Positions 33,801 through 40,945 are shown, counted from the stretch's first letter. The stretch is DNA of 64,000 bases from Pseudobutyrivibrio sp. OR37 (GCF_900113655.1 NZ_FOQF01000022.1:1-64000); one strand, 5' to 3'. Translations and numbers: made by a program. Notes: a model not told the origin generated them from the letters alone.

Positions 33801-35906
33801 ATTTGAAACTGTTATACCAGCTGTGTTTGATATAAGCTGTCCACCTGCCATCTTAAGATTTGAAAGTGAAATAGCACCTGTAGATACAACTTTACTGTTG
33901 TTTAATATAAGCTGACCTGCACCTGTAGCAGTTACAGTTGCAAACTCATTGCTTGTTACATTACTAAATTCCACCTTGTGTGTACCTGCAACAAGCTTTG
34001 CCTTTTTATTGTCTGTAGCAAGAATTACATTTGAAAATGCTACATCACAGCTTGGTGCAATGTCTCCTGAGTAGATTAACTTTTTCTTTGCATTTGGATC
34101 TGATGTTACCTTTACTAAGGCTGCCTTTGGAAATGTTAATTTTCCTGTTACTTCTACTTTATCATTAAGCTTTATAGTGTATACATAATTCTTATTTTGG
34201 GTGTTTATAAACTTTACAGCATCCGCCCATGTATCAAAGCCTGTTGAATTTATAACTACAGTTGAATCTGTCAATGACTTAACTGCTGATACGGAAATAT
34301 ACTTTACTGCTGCACCAAGAAGATTGTCCTTTACAATAAGCTTTAAATAATTCTTTACAAATCTCTCATCTGAATATCTTTCAAGCTCTTCTGCTCTTTC
34401 GAAAGATGTACCTGTAAGATATATACCTGCACTGCAATCTAAGAAATACCAAAATCCCTCATCAAGCTCTACAATGTTGTAGGCATGTGCACCAGAATCA
34501 ACGCCCATAATAGCGCGGCTCTTTACACCAAGCTCTCTAGAAAGTCTTGTGAAGGCAAGCGCGTATGCATCTGCTGTTCCAATACCGTCTACTAACACAC
34601 TATATGCTGTGTGATATGTAGGATTTGTTCCATTCACATCAGCATCATCTGCAACAATTTCTTCCAAATAATCATAGATAGCCTTAATCTTGTCTTCGTT
34701 CAACCAAAGATCATAGCCTTCAAATTCTGTAGCTTTAAGCTCTTCTATTTTTTTATCAACAGCTTCTTCCTGAGCCTTTGTAGTCATTACTGGAAGATAG
34801 ATTTCATATACGTTGTAGGTTGCATCATCTGTTGTAACCTGCTCTAACAACTCATCATTTTCTGTATAAATACTTGGATTATTATATGCGAAATCTACAG
34901 CATTATTTGAACCGATATATCCTAGGATATAATCTCCTTCCCAGGCATTCATATCCTCGCGTTCCTCGTAGAAATCACAAATATCTAAAAGTGAAAGCTC
35001 ACTATCTGCTACTGCATCAGCATTAACTGCAATTCTATCGTAAACATAAGCACCATCCTGATAGCTTCTATAGTTTGATGCTCTATAATCTTCTATCTTG
35101 TTTACTCTATTAGTGATAATGTCTCTAACAGCAGCGTAAGCTTCTTCTTTAGTTGCGCAGTATGTAGCTGGCTCGACAAAAGAATTTGATGGATTCTCAG
35201 CTACAACAATTGGTACTGTTACTGTGCATTCTTCTGTGTATTCAGAAGCCTTAAGTGTCGCCTGAAGATAAAACTCATTTTCACTTGCAGTTTTTCCGTC
35301 TACAAGACATTCAACCTCACCATCTTCTTTTACCAATTTTACTGGTGAGGCTTCATCGCTTACTACTTCGTAGGAATCATCTACCTTTTTTACAACCTCG
35401 TAAGCAACATCTGATGCTTCAATGTTTGCATCGCTTACACTAACCTGGTTATCCTCGGCATCATACATAACAATGCCAACCACCTGGTATGTAACACCTA
35501 CAGAAGTATCGTAATCACGATAATCTCCTTCATACTTAGATTCTGTTACATTTACTGAATCGAGAGGTTTCTTATCAGCATTCCAATCAACAAGCTTGAT
35601 GCTTTCAACCTTATTAATTGCTTCTTCTTTAGATTCTTCTTCTGATTCTTCCTTGACTGCCTCTTCCTCTTCAACTTCTTCAGTCTCTAATTCCTCTTCA
35701 GAAACATCTTCTGATTCTTTTTCTTCTGTAGGAGCTTCTTCCTCCTGTTCAGTATTCTCAGAGTCTTTCTTGAAAAAATTGTCAATAAACTCTTTCTCCA
35801 AGTAGTCTCCCTGTTCGGTTGTTTCCACCTCTGCCGCATTTACAGGCATAGGTGCGCCCATCATCATGACCGCCGCCATGAATAGAGCGATGATTCGTTT
35901 TTTCAT
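30888..35906 (-). CDS. giant secreted protein with inactive transglutaminase-like domain and beta-solenoid repeats
   Basis: A 1672-residue exported protein. A signal peptide (1-24) and a Glu-rich region (about 35-90) are followed by beta domains and a transglutaminase-fold domain at about 340-520. The remaining about 1150 residues are irregular LxxxxxVxxxx beta-strand repeats suggesting a right-handed beta helix or similar solenoid. In the transglutaminase domain the HAYN and LDC segments keep His and Asp, but the nucleophile motif GxGxCxGYA reads GIGTADAYA, with Ala445 in the Cys position, so it should be inactive. There is no membrane anchor or sortase motif. It lies beside the esxA/surface operon. 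Role unknown; probably cell-surface binding. Confidence 0.7.
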   Translation of the reverse strand: MKKRIIALFMAAVMMMGAPMPVNAAEVETTEQGDYLEKEFIDNFFKKDSENTEQEEEAPTEEKESEDVSEEELETEEVEEEEAVKEESEEESKEEAINKVESIKLVDWNADKKPLDSVNVTESKYEGDYRDYDTSVGVTYQVVGIVMYDAEDNQVSVSDANIEASDVAYEVVKKVDDSYEVVSDEASPVKLVKEDGEVECLVDGKTASENEFYLQATLKASEYTEECTVTVPIVVAENPSNSFVEPATYCATKEEAYAAVRDIITNRVNKIEDYRASNYRSYQDGAYVYDRIAVNADAVADSELSLLDICDFYEEREDMNAWEGDYILGYIGSNNAVDFAYNNPSIYTENDELLEQVTTDDATYNVYEIYLPVMTTKAQEEAVDKKIEELKATEFEGYDLWLNEDKIKAIYDYLEEIVADDADVNGTNPTYHTAYSVLVDGIGTADAYALAFTRLSRELGVKSRAIMGVDSGAHAYNIVELDEGFWYFLDCSAGIYLTGTSFERAEELERYSDERFVKNYLKLIVKDNLLGAAVKYISVSAVKSLTDSTVVINSTGFDTWADAVKFINTQNKNYVYTIKLNDKVEVTGKLTFPKAALVKVTSDPNAKKKLIYSGDIAPSCDVAFSNVILATDNKKAKLVAGTHKVEFSNVTSNEFATVTATGAGQLILNNSKVVSTGAISLSNLKMAGGQLISNTAGITVSNLADLKGAKIDVKTTVSFKNIISNDGNNSITYGTDYKNTFNITGTINADKTPSQMQVSVGSKKINVSTYALSIVPKYLSANGYKDAKQYENKTIVTAKQVPACYVVIGKSGSTIKHALRKSHDALVLDLNPDRAVELIENGNITLGRFDTLTEAVNEIVKTGNATKSYKLKIYTDIATKADKKPSTELDNLIIPANAKDVTIESANGVYGLKLNNTITLKTDLTLTNLKFEDHFAKNGTNVKLNFNLGKSKLTLNNVTVNRDSDRIGRIFGDSVTGTSALILNGAGSLNSDNKLNLIVTGNLENVGEVNLKSSSLAVLGKTNIGLMTCKGIDLPRVFVGSANVTTKKVDGQVIVTSVKSNVTINEIYSEILRSEKTRNLAFSLIYYSGKNILNEIDGYDASMFTRAKAGFQILKGVKVSEKLITYVDDFEKIPETYVDRKKNGALYLVDPATGDPRYELRLKNDPKVDSLSYKHIAYFDTLKEAVNEIDAIKDPNATYDIHVNNKDIKNYEPLPMPKAGCAKGLIIGRINRTEKFYLTNTSINPTCNLYFYHSDIYTKKPLSFNIGTHELHILNSYFINEYDWKRYEMDLEKDIGTSIIKSITGAGETKVNKDGTKPTVLLGAAITLTGSFTKVGCLQLGDTDVCTDGQLYCMGAVSVGEVKYAWSPGKSECELIGGSDITVSRNKVTKVTSKINIINGIQGFKTVSNDVPKPLNIELGLKYKGVDDFGIEQLNEKELQDYLNLSLSDSLLNGDKLSYELFKTKNAMFKDKDGNLLFKLGNRKESEIIRKGDKFYCNTKALQTVPGYTVKNASGETAGAFINYADAVATINNVLPAATKYTIIANKEDATKQHKAETYTIPSAKKAPQFELQGSGQELNYLGRTGMTFNVADNQKVTVVNTKFRSDGKGNKPVNISVGKSSEFKATETTIDNLKNITGKSAAAKGVVSFSPQQLYTGTLNGNVISSGLKKK

Positions 35907-35947
35907 ACTTATCCTCCAAATAAAAATATATGTATTAAAATTTTAAA

Positions 35948-36451
35948 TTACTTCATCGACTTAAGCGGTTTACCAGGGGAGAGAACGCCATCATTAATCA
36001 ACAAAACATTCTCTTCGAGTTCTTCTACTTCAGCGGTGTCGTACTCAAGCTTCAATCTCTCTCCCTCAACCATACTCATATCATTTTCAGTTTTTACTCT
36101 GTAAGTGATTCCAGCTTTATCTTTGCAAACAACATACTCACCATCCTGCTCAATAAACTCTACTGACACTAATAATCTTTTATTCATTCCAGACTCCTCT
36201 TCTTTTGTTTGTTCTTCCTGCTGAGCAACAACCTCTGGTTCTTCTTTTGTTTCTTCTTCCTGCTGAACATCAGCCTCTGGTTCTTCTTTTGTTTGCTCTT
36301 CCTGCTGAGCAACAACCTCTGGTTCTTCTTTTGTTTGTTCCTCCTGTTGAGCAGTTACATTTTGCTCTTCATTCTCTATTTTTTCTTCTGTAGAACAAGC
36401 AGACATAACCATCATTGTAACCATCAGAAAAACTATTATTGTTTTTTTCAT
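35948..36451 (-). CDS. lipoprotein with four 14-residue Glu/Gln repeats
   Basis: A 167-residue lipoprotein with MSAC lipobox (Cys19). Residues 34-87 hold about four tandem 14-residue units (AQQEEQTKEEPEVV and variants). They form an acidic flexible stalk that carries a compact C-terminal beta domain (about 90-160, LLVSVEFIEQDGEYVVCKDK). It follows the papain-like effector by 12 bases and is the likely cognate immunity lipoprotein, though this is positional inference. Repeat-number variation between strains is expected. Confidence 0.7.
   Translation of the reverse strand: MKKTIIVFLMVTMMVMSACSTEEKIENEEQNVTAQQEEQTKEEPEVVAQQEEQTKEEPEADVQQEEETKEEPEVVAQQEEQTKEEESGMNKRLLVSVEFIEQDGEYVVCKDKAGITYRVKTENDMSMVEGERLKLEYDTAEVEELEENVLLINDGVLSPGKPLKSMK
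36191..36352. repeat. 42-bp tandem repeat array inside lipoprotein gene
   Basis: Four near-identical 42-base units (the last shortened) encode the QQEEQTKEEPEVVA stalk. Their high nucleotide identity creates long spurious plus-strand open frames over the same bases. Confidence 0.8.
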
Positions 36452-36463
36452 TTTTCACGCCTC

Positions 36464-37990
36464 TCAATCGCTAACAACATCTATAACGTCCATTTGATCA
36501 ATATCACATTTACTTGGATCTATATAATACTTTTTACCCCAAGATGATACTATAAGCAGGCCTTCCTCTGTAACGCCTGTAACTGACATAGCATGTCCAC
36601 CGTCAACATGGGTATATACATCACCATCTTCTTCGTACAGATTAAAATCGCTAGCGCCAATTACGACTTCTTGTCCATCTCGCAAATAAGATTCTATATC
36701 ATCCGTATTAAGAGGATTATCTTCATTAATGGAATACTGATCGTAGTCGATAGTAATCCCCTTTTCCGTTGCATAATGAGTACATCTATTACAACGTGAA
36801 TAGGTAGTTGTACCACTTGTCTCATATTCGTATGTTTCTGTTTCTATAGCATTTACTTCATTTTCAATAGCAGCATCTGCTTCATCAGTTACATTACCAT
36901 CAGCGTCAAATAACTCTATTCCATATTTTTGCTTGAATTCATCTGGGTTATCTTCGTAATAATTTAACATGTCGTTCCATAATGCTGTTCTACCATAGGT
37001 CTCATCCAGATAATAAACATCATCCGTGGACAAATAAAAATCAACGATTAAATAGTTATAATTTATCTCACCATTCTCGTCATACATATCAAATCCGAAT
37101 TTCTTTTTGAATTCATCAGGCTTACCCTCAAATTCTTTAAAGATGCTGTTAGTCACTGCAACATAACCACATCCCTCACTATTTAATTTCTCCAACATTT
37201 CCTCAGCTTCTTCTTTAGTAAGCTTAGAGTTTCCTGTTTTTTTTCTGAGGTATGCAAGCATTTCTTCATCAACGTTCACCTTTGGCGAACCCTGATTTCC
37301 ACCATAAGCACCTTCATCATCAAATACATTATTTGAATTGTACTTGAAATCACCATATTGCAAAGCGTGAACGTATAATTTATAAATAATATCTGAACCG
37401 CCTACATACAAACCGCCTTTAGCTGGATTATTTGGATTATATATACATTTGAATCGGTATTCAGCACCTATGCCAAATAGTCCTTTTGTGGCGTTATCAA
37501 TCTCATCGTACTTTTCTTCTTTTCCAACCCAGTATAAATATGTTTCAAAATCAGATTCAGCTAATTTGTCATGATACCAAGCTACGCACATATAAAAAGC
37601 CGCCTTTATCCCATTATCTGTTGCGCTCGCCTTACTTCGATAATCGCTGGCAATACTTTCATTATTACACTTAGATTCCCAAGCATCTTTCTGATTCTTT
37701 CGTATAGTAGCCCCATCAAGGATCTCATCTCCGACTGCACTTGAAAGGGAATTATAATCTGCTATATCTGCGTCATTTGCATCCCTAAGGTAAGTAATAT
37801 ACGTTAGATACTGATTCATTGAATCTTTCAATGCGCTAAAAGCATTTCCTTTGAGTTCGTCATTGTCCATGAAATTTTTTATTGCAGTTTCTACTTCACC
37901 CAAATCAGTGTTATCTAATGTTAAATCGTTAATTGCTCCTGTACACATACTCTTTATATATTCAGGATTTAAATATGAATTTTCTGTCAT
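36464..37990 (-). CDS. YLNP-family T7SS effector with papain-like C-terminal domain
   Basis: A 508-residue protein. I start at the ATG at 37990 (MTENSYLNPEY), which has AAGGAGA upstream and aligns with the paralogues; a longer frame adds 13 residues. Residues 1-200 are the shared YLxP helical domain. The C-terminal 120 residues have two Cys (400 and 403 in RCNRCTHYATEKG), then GGHAMSVTG (His466) and LLIVSSWG, a layout like C39/papain-fold cysteine peptidases (Cys, His, then Asn/Asp/Ser strand). Which Cys is the nucleophile is uncertain, and a deamidase or transferase of the same fold is possible. The Lap1-like gene ends 1 base upstream; its last codons contain this gene's ribosome site. Confidence 0.65.
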   Translation of the reverse strand: MTENSYLNPEYIKSMCTGAINDLTLDNTDLGEVETAIKNFMDNDELKGNAFSALKDSMNQYLTYITYLRDANDADIADYNSLSSAVGDEILDGATIRKNQKDAWESKCNNESIASDYRSKASATDNGIKAAFYMCVAWYHDKLAESDFETYLYWVGKEEKYDEIDNATKGLFGIGAEYRFKCIYNPNNPAKGGLYVGGSDIIYKLYVHALQYGDFKYNSNNVFDDEGAYGGNQGSPKVNVDEEMLAYLRKKTGNSKLTKEEAEEMLEKLNSEGCGYVAVTNSIFKEFEGKPDEFKKKFGFDMYDENGEINYNYLIVDFYLSTDDVYYLDETYGRTALWNDMLNYYEDNPDEFKQKYGIELFDADGNVTDEADAAIENEVNAIETETYEYETSGTTTYSRCNRCTHYATEKGITIDYDQYSINEDNPLNTDDIESYLRDGQEVVIGASDFNLYEEDGDVYTHVDGGHAMSVTGVTEEGLLIVSSWGKKYYIDPSKCDIDQMDVIDVVSD

Positions 37991-37991
37991 C

Positions 37992-38309
37992 TTAGTCTCC
38001 TTGTACATATACTGGGAATCTATAACCATGAGATATTAAGCTTGCAACCATTTCGTCATATTCTTCAAATGTAGCACCTACAGATTTGATTACTTCAGCT
38101 TCATTATCAATTCCCACGCCTAAGCTATGTAATATTGTTTGTGATGTATTAAAAGCAAATTGAGCATTAGCATTTGCTTCTATCGTACTTTTGGAATCAT
38201 AAGGATCCATATATCTTTCTTTTAAAAAATTGGCTACCTCGTGAAATTCACCACTGTGGTTTTCTACATCATTTTTACTAACCTTCACCACATTTGTTGT
38301 ATCGCTCAT
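37992..38309 (-). CDS. Lap1/DUF3130-like small T7SS partner protein
   Basis: A 105-residue helical protein with SKSTIEAN (39-46) and a C-terminal FEEYD (Phe81 to Asp85), the FxxxD motif shared with 1257-1568 and 4565-4858. It precedes the papain-like effector with the effector's ribosome site inside its 3' end, so translation is probably coupled. No Lap2-like gene is present in this cassette. Confidence 0.7.
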   Translation of the reverse strand: MSDTTNVVKVSKNDVENHSGEFHEVANFLKERYMDPYDSKSTIEANANAQFAFNTSQTILHSLGVGIDNEAEVIKSVGATFEEYDEMVASLISHGYRFPVYVQGD

Positions 38310-38347
38310 CTTACCTCTCCTTCTGTATAAAAAATCTCCATATAAAA

Positions 38348-38370
38348 CGGCAGACCATAACAGCCTGCCG
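38348..38370 (-). terminator. repeated intrinsic terminator, copy 2
   Basis: CGGCAG (38348-38353) pairs with CTGCCG (38365-38370); on the minus strand TTTTATAT follows. It lies between the scar promoter at 38506-38534 and the Lap1-effector operon at 38309, so transcripts from that promoter must read through it to reach the effector. Confidence 0.65.
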
Positions 38371-38505
38371 CTAATTCTCTATGGAAAAATATACTTTAAA
38401 TCTAGTTGCAGTATCACTGTCTGTATCTACTACATTCAATTGAATATTGTGATTATTTCACTCACAATTTTTTCATAATAAATACACAAATTCTTCACAT
38501 AGGTT
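38371..38505 (-). pseudogene. deletion scar: surface-operon leader fused to esxA 3' end
   Basis: From the promoter, the first about 50 bases match the leader of the 27102-30710 operon (TGTGAAGAATTTGTGTATTT, ending TTGTGAG). The sequence then jumps to an esxA-like 3' end encoding VVDTDSDTATRF, which aligns with VESTDSDIAAQF of EsxA, and ends in TAG at 38371-38373 followed by the esxA-type terminator. Everything between (a surface gene and most of esxA) is missing. A second copy is at 43687-43822. Confidence 0.65.
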
Positions 38506-38534
38506 ATTTTAATTTATTTAATTAGTTTAGTCAA
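38506..38534 (-). promoter_or_regulatory. sigma-A promoter, second copy
   Basis: TTGACT (38529-38534), 17-base spacer, TAAAAT (38506-38511) on the minus strand. Sequence around it is closely similar to the promoter at 30771-30799. Confidence 0.7.
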
Positions 38535-38767
38535 TTACCTAAGCCTTGTAATTCTTGCCAGATTTTGTCAATTCTTGCCAGATACAATCTGCCCATCCCT
38601 ACTCCTCCTACCAATTGAGTTATAACTTCTATGTGCTCTCTTGTCTTTCCTATTTCTAGAGTTTTAACCGACTTTTTCCCTCCCAGTGGAAGTACTGGTA
38701 CAAAGCAGTAACACTCATCATTCTTTAGTATGCCGACAAATTTCTTTGCCTCTTCAAATAAATCCAA
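38531..38767 (-). pseudogene. DUF1851 (Tdi1 C-terminal-like) immunity fragment running into the operator
   Basis: A 78-residue frame from a TTG. Residues 1-62 (LFEEAKKFVGILKNDECYCF, VPVLPLGGKKSV, TREHIEVITQL) match the C-terminal module of DUF1851/Tdi1-type immunity proteins, which normally follow a longer N-terminal domain. Here an in-frame TGA lies just upstream. The last about 16 residues (LARIDKIWQELQGLGN) are encoded by the repeated operator and promoter sequence, so the ORF is chimeric at both ends and probably dead. Confidence 0.55.
38550..38580 (-). promoter_or_regulatory. two-copy direct-repeat operator, second copy
   Basis: TGGCAAGAATT at 38570-38580 and 38550-38560, period 20 bases, at the same distance from the -35 box as the copy at 30815-30845. 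Here it is also read as the 3' end of the chimeric DUF1851 fragment. Confidence 0.55.
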
Positions 38768-38805
38768 ATCAAAGATTCAGTTCTTATGTGAATATACCTT
38801 CTCAA

Positions 38806-39114
38806 TTAAATATCATTTATAGAATAAAAATGGTTGCTCATATATACTGAAAATTCTTCATTAGTAAATCTATATTCCTGAAATAATTTTCCACTATGAA
38901 GCTTTACAGCACAAGCATAAACAATAGCTTTATCATTGAAAGGACCTGTAAAAATACAGTCATTGTGATCATCAACTGAATATAAATACCAGCCACCTTT
39001 TATATCTACACACCCACACATTCCAGGCTTTCTAACCAACTCACCAACGGTAAAATCCTCTCTTATTTTTAACTTACTTTGTAAAATGTCCTTTATTTCT
39101 TTCTTAGAAATCAT
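38806..39114 (-). CDS. small immunity-like protein, Imm59-like pattern
   Basis: A 102-residue protein from the ATG at 39114, which has GGAGG 8 bases upstream; an in-frame ATG 15 bases further upstream lacks a ribosome site. The central GGWYLYSVDDHNDCIFTGPFN followed by an alpha helix (DKAIVYACAVKL) recalls Imm59-type proteins (WxVYxTDERG...F...EAC), but the match is partial. No toxin gene adjoins it. It is probably an orphan immunity gene in the scarred region. Function not proven. Confidence 0.5.
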   Translation of the reverse strand: MISKKEIKDILQSKLKIREDFTVGELVRKPGMCGCVDIKGGWYLYSVDDHNDCIFTGPFNDKAIVYACAVKLHSGKLFQEYRFTNEEFSVYMSNHFYSINDI

Positions 39115-39206
39115 AGAATATACCTCCATTTAATGCTATTATTCCTCTTTCAAAATCTGAAATATTATGTTGGCAAATTTTATTTATCTGAAATGAGCTA
39201 ATAATG

Positions 39207-39241
39207 AAAAAGTCCCGCCACCCAATTGATATAGTAGCGGG
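39207..39241 (-). terminator. intrinsic terminator
   Basis: On the minus strand CCCGC (39237-39241) pairs with GCGGG (39214-39218) and is followed by ACTTTTTC. It ends transcripts coming from 39444-39902. Confidence 0.6.
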
Positions 39242-39273
39242 CCTCAAATGATATCCACAATTATTAAATATTC

Positions 39274-39415
39274 CTAGGTAGCTACTATCTGCCCATCCTT
39301 AACTACTACCTCAACACCCCAATTGTTTAGAATCCATTGGCTGAGGGCTTCATCCTCTCTGCAATTCTAGAGTTTTTACCGACTTTTCCCTCCAAGTTGA
39401 AGTACTGGTACAAAA
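39274..39415 (-). pseudogene. second DUF1851 fragment joined to an unknown C-terminus
   Basis: The minus strand encodes DCFVPVLQLGGK, the same core as in 38531-38767, but a one-base shift breaks the frame. A different frame then gives DEALSQWILNNWGVEVVVKD and ends at TAG (39274-39276). It has no start signal. I read it as decayed remains of an effector/immunity cassette. Confidence 0.45.
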
Positions 39416-39443
39416 CAATCAAACTGTTTCGATCATATTCGTA

Positions 39444-39902
39444 TTACTTTCGCAATGCTTGCTTGAAGTCCTCAAACATAGTGAATGCCTTCTCTAAAAT
39501 ATCATCTATGTCTTCATAAGAGCCAATCACTGGATAGCTTATTTTATAATCAGGATTAATAAGTAACCTTGAATACAAGCTCCAAGGTAACCCTAACAAA
39601 AGTTCTTTGTTTTCTTTAACAATCCATACTAAATCAACATTCCCATCTCGTAAGATTATATGGAAACCAAATGTAAACTCACCATTTTTTTCTTCTTTGA
39701 TTTTATAAAACTTTTCTTTAGCATCAAACGAGGGCTGATATCCCAAAGAAGCAATTGTCTCCATTACCTCTTCGCCATCAACATGAACTAAACGATTATT
39801 TGATGGGGTCCTATTGGCATTGTACTCTTCCGCTATTTTTTCATATCTGTTTACAAAATCAATTTCCTGCAAAGCACACTTTATCTTTGAATTTAATTCC
39901 AT
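39444..39902 (-). CDS. hypothetical protein, candidate immunity protein
   Basis: A 152-residue soluble protein starting MELNSKIKCALQE, with GGAGGAAATAAGATA directly upstream; a 13-residue upstream extension lacks such a signal. It is mixed alpha/beta: FGFHIILRDGNVDLVWIVKE in the middle, and a helix-rich acidic end (SYEDIDDILEKAF). I do not recognise the family. Its 5' third is duplicated as a pseudogene at 43844-43990. It is probably an immunity protein, judging from its setting. Confidence 0.55.
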   Translation of the reverse strand: MELNSKIKCALQEIDFVNRYEKIAEEYNANRTPSNNRLVHVDGEEVMETIASLGYQPSFDAKEKFYKIKEEKNGEFTFGFHIILRDGNVDLVWIVKENKELLLGLPWSLYSRLLINPDYKISYPVIGSYEDIDDILEKAFTMFEDFKQALRK

Positions 39903-39981
39903 TATCTTATTTCCTCCGTAAATCTTAAAATAACACCCCATTTATAATCTCCCTCTTTCTCATAAAAATGTATATATGAAA

Positions 39982-40004
39982 CGGCAGACCATAACAGCCT
40001 GCCG
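39982..40004 (-). terminator. repeated intrinsic terminator, copy 3
   Basis: CGGCAG (39982-39987) pairs with CTGCCG (39999-40004), and TTTCATATATACATTTTTATG follows on the minus strand in part. The bases just upstream (about 40005-40030) resemble the esxA 3' end (TTTAAGAACAGAATAA against TTTAGAGCATAATAA), so this is another relic of an esxA copy. Confidence 0.55.
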
Positions 40005-40059
40005 CATTAACTAAGAATCTTATTCTGTTCTTAAAGATAAATACTATTTCTTGTTAATC

Positions 40060-40165
40060 TTATTTAGTCCAGTTGCTTTTTACATTAGCGTTAATTGTAC
40101 CTGAATATAACTGTGCTGGACTAAATGTCACAACGCCATGAACAGGACAATTACTCTTTTTTCAT
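40060..40165 (-). pseudogene. deletion scar of a second giant surface-protein gene
   Basis: The 5' piece, including GGAGGATAAGCATGAAAAAA and a signal-peptide start (VIVLFMA in the shifted frame), matches the start of 30888-35906 (MKKRIIALFMAAV). It is joined directly to a 3' piece encoding GVVTFSPAQLYSGTINANV and a short tail to TAA at 40060-40062, matching GVVSFSPQQLYTGTLNGNV at the end of the same gene. About 4.9 kb of coding sequence has been lost between them. Confidence 0.7.
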
Positions 40166-40186
40166 GCTTATCCTCCAAGTTAAAAA

Positions 40187-40492
40187 TTATATCAGTTTCA
40201 TGGATGTTCCCAAGTTCACATCGGTTTCCTGAAGTTTATCCACCGCCTTTTTGACATTCCCTAAATCCCCCAAACCCATGTTGTTATAGGTTCCAATCAA
40301 TGTACGATAAGAATAAAGGGTTTTTATCAACTGGTTATACTCCTCAATAAACTTCGATAAGGCTGGCGACACACCCTCGATTTCTTCAGTGTCATCCACT
40401 ACAATTCCGCTTTTGTTGCTATCTACTAACTTGAACTTTGTATCTACATTTATAGAATTAATTTTTATTTCCAAACCGTAAGTATCACTCAT
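40187..40492 (-). CDS. small helical partner in NADase cassette (DUF5344-like)
   Basis: A 101-residue protein with a short beta-like N-terminus (LEIKINSINVDTKFKLVD) and a C-terminal helical hairpin (LSKFIEEYNQLIKTLYSYRT and after). It ends the NADase cassette, 17 bases after the DUF5082-like gene, and is the probable YwqI-like partner. The N-terminal beta part is unusual for that family. There is a long GGGGGG run in its leader (AAAAAGGGGGGGTAATAG). Confidence 0.5.
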   Translation of the reverse strand: MSDTYGLEIKINSINVDTKFKLVDSNKSGIVVDDTEEIEGVSPALSKFIEEYNQLIKTLYSYRTLIGTYNNMGLGDLGNVKKAVDKLQETDVNLGTSMKLI

Positions 40493-40509
40493 TCTATTAC
40501 CCCCCCTTT

Positions 40510-40944
40510 TTAATTAAAGTAATTACGTATACGCGTAGATAAATTGTTCCATGCATTAATCAACCCCTGTAATATTCCCCACTTTTCACTACGAATATTA
40601 TTAAGGCGATTAATCTCATTATTGATGTTGTCTTCTATCTCATCCAATGCATCAACATAGTTTGCATATTCAGTCGATAAGATTCCGCTAGCCTCGCAGG
40701 CTGTATAGACAGAATTTGCATGAGCCCCCTTCCATAAAGATTCATAAAAATCTGGCATATTACCAACAATATTTTTTTGAACCTTTACAGATTCTTTGGC
40801 CTCGTCAAGCTTATTATATGCATCTCTTAAACGCTGAATTTTATTGTCCAAATCACTAATTTCACTACGCGTAGTAGCCTGCTGACTCTCATTACTACTT
40901 AATTCACCTTTTAAGCTTTCATATTCTGCGTCACTGTTTCCCAT
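40510..40944 (-). CDS. YwqH-like (DUF5082) coiled-coil partner
   Basis: A 144-residue coiled-coil protein: N-terminal heptads (RSEISDLDNKIQRLRDAYNK), a central FYESLWKGAHANSVY with a WxG-type turn, and a long C-terminal helix ending WNNLSTRIRNYFN. This matches the layout of 10866-11270 and of YwqH. It lies 1 base downstream of the DUF4176 gene. Probably binds the LXG domain of the NADase effector. Confidence 0.65.
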   Translation of the reverse strand: MGNSDAEYESLKGELSSNESQQATTRSEISDLDNKIQRLRDAYNKLDEAKESVKVQKNIVGNMPDFYESLWKGAHANSVYTACEASGILSTEYANYVDALDEIEDNINNEINRLNNIRSEKWGILQGLINAWNNLSTRIRNYFN

Positions 40945-40945
40945 A

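Noticed and set aside
36205-36547. Two overlapping plus-strand frames rich in Leu and Phe that look like membrane proteins
   Set aside because: They are antisense translations of the Glu/Gln tandem repeats in the lipoprotein gene.
38550-38580. Two repeats of AATTCTTGCCA as a possible start of a CRISPR array
   Set aside because: Only two units with a 9-base gap are present, tied to a promoter; no array of spacers exists anywhere in the window.
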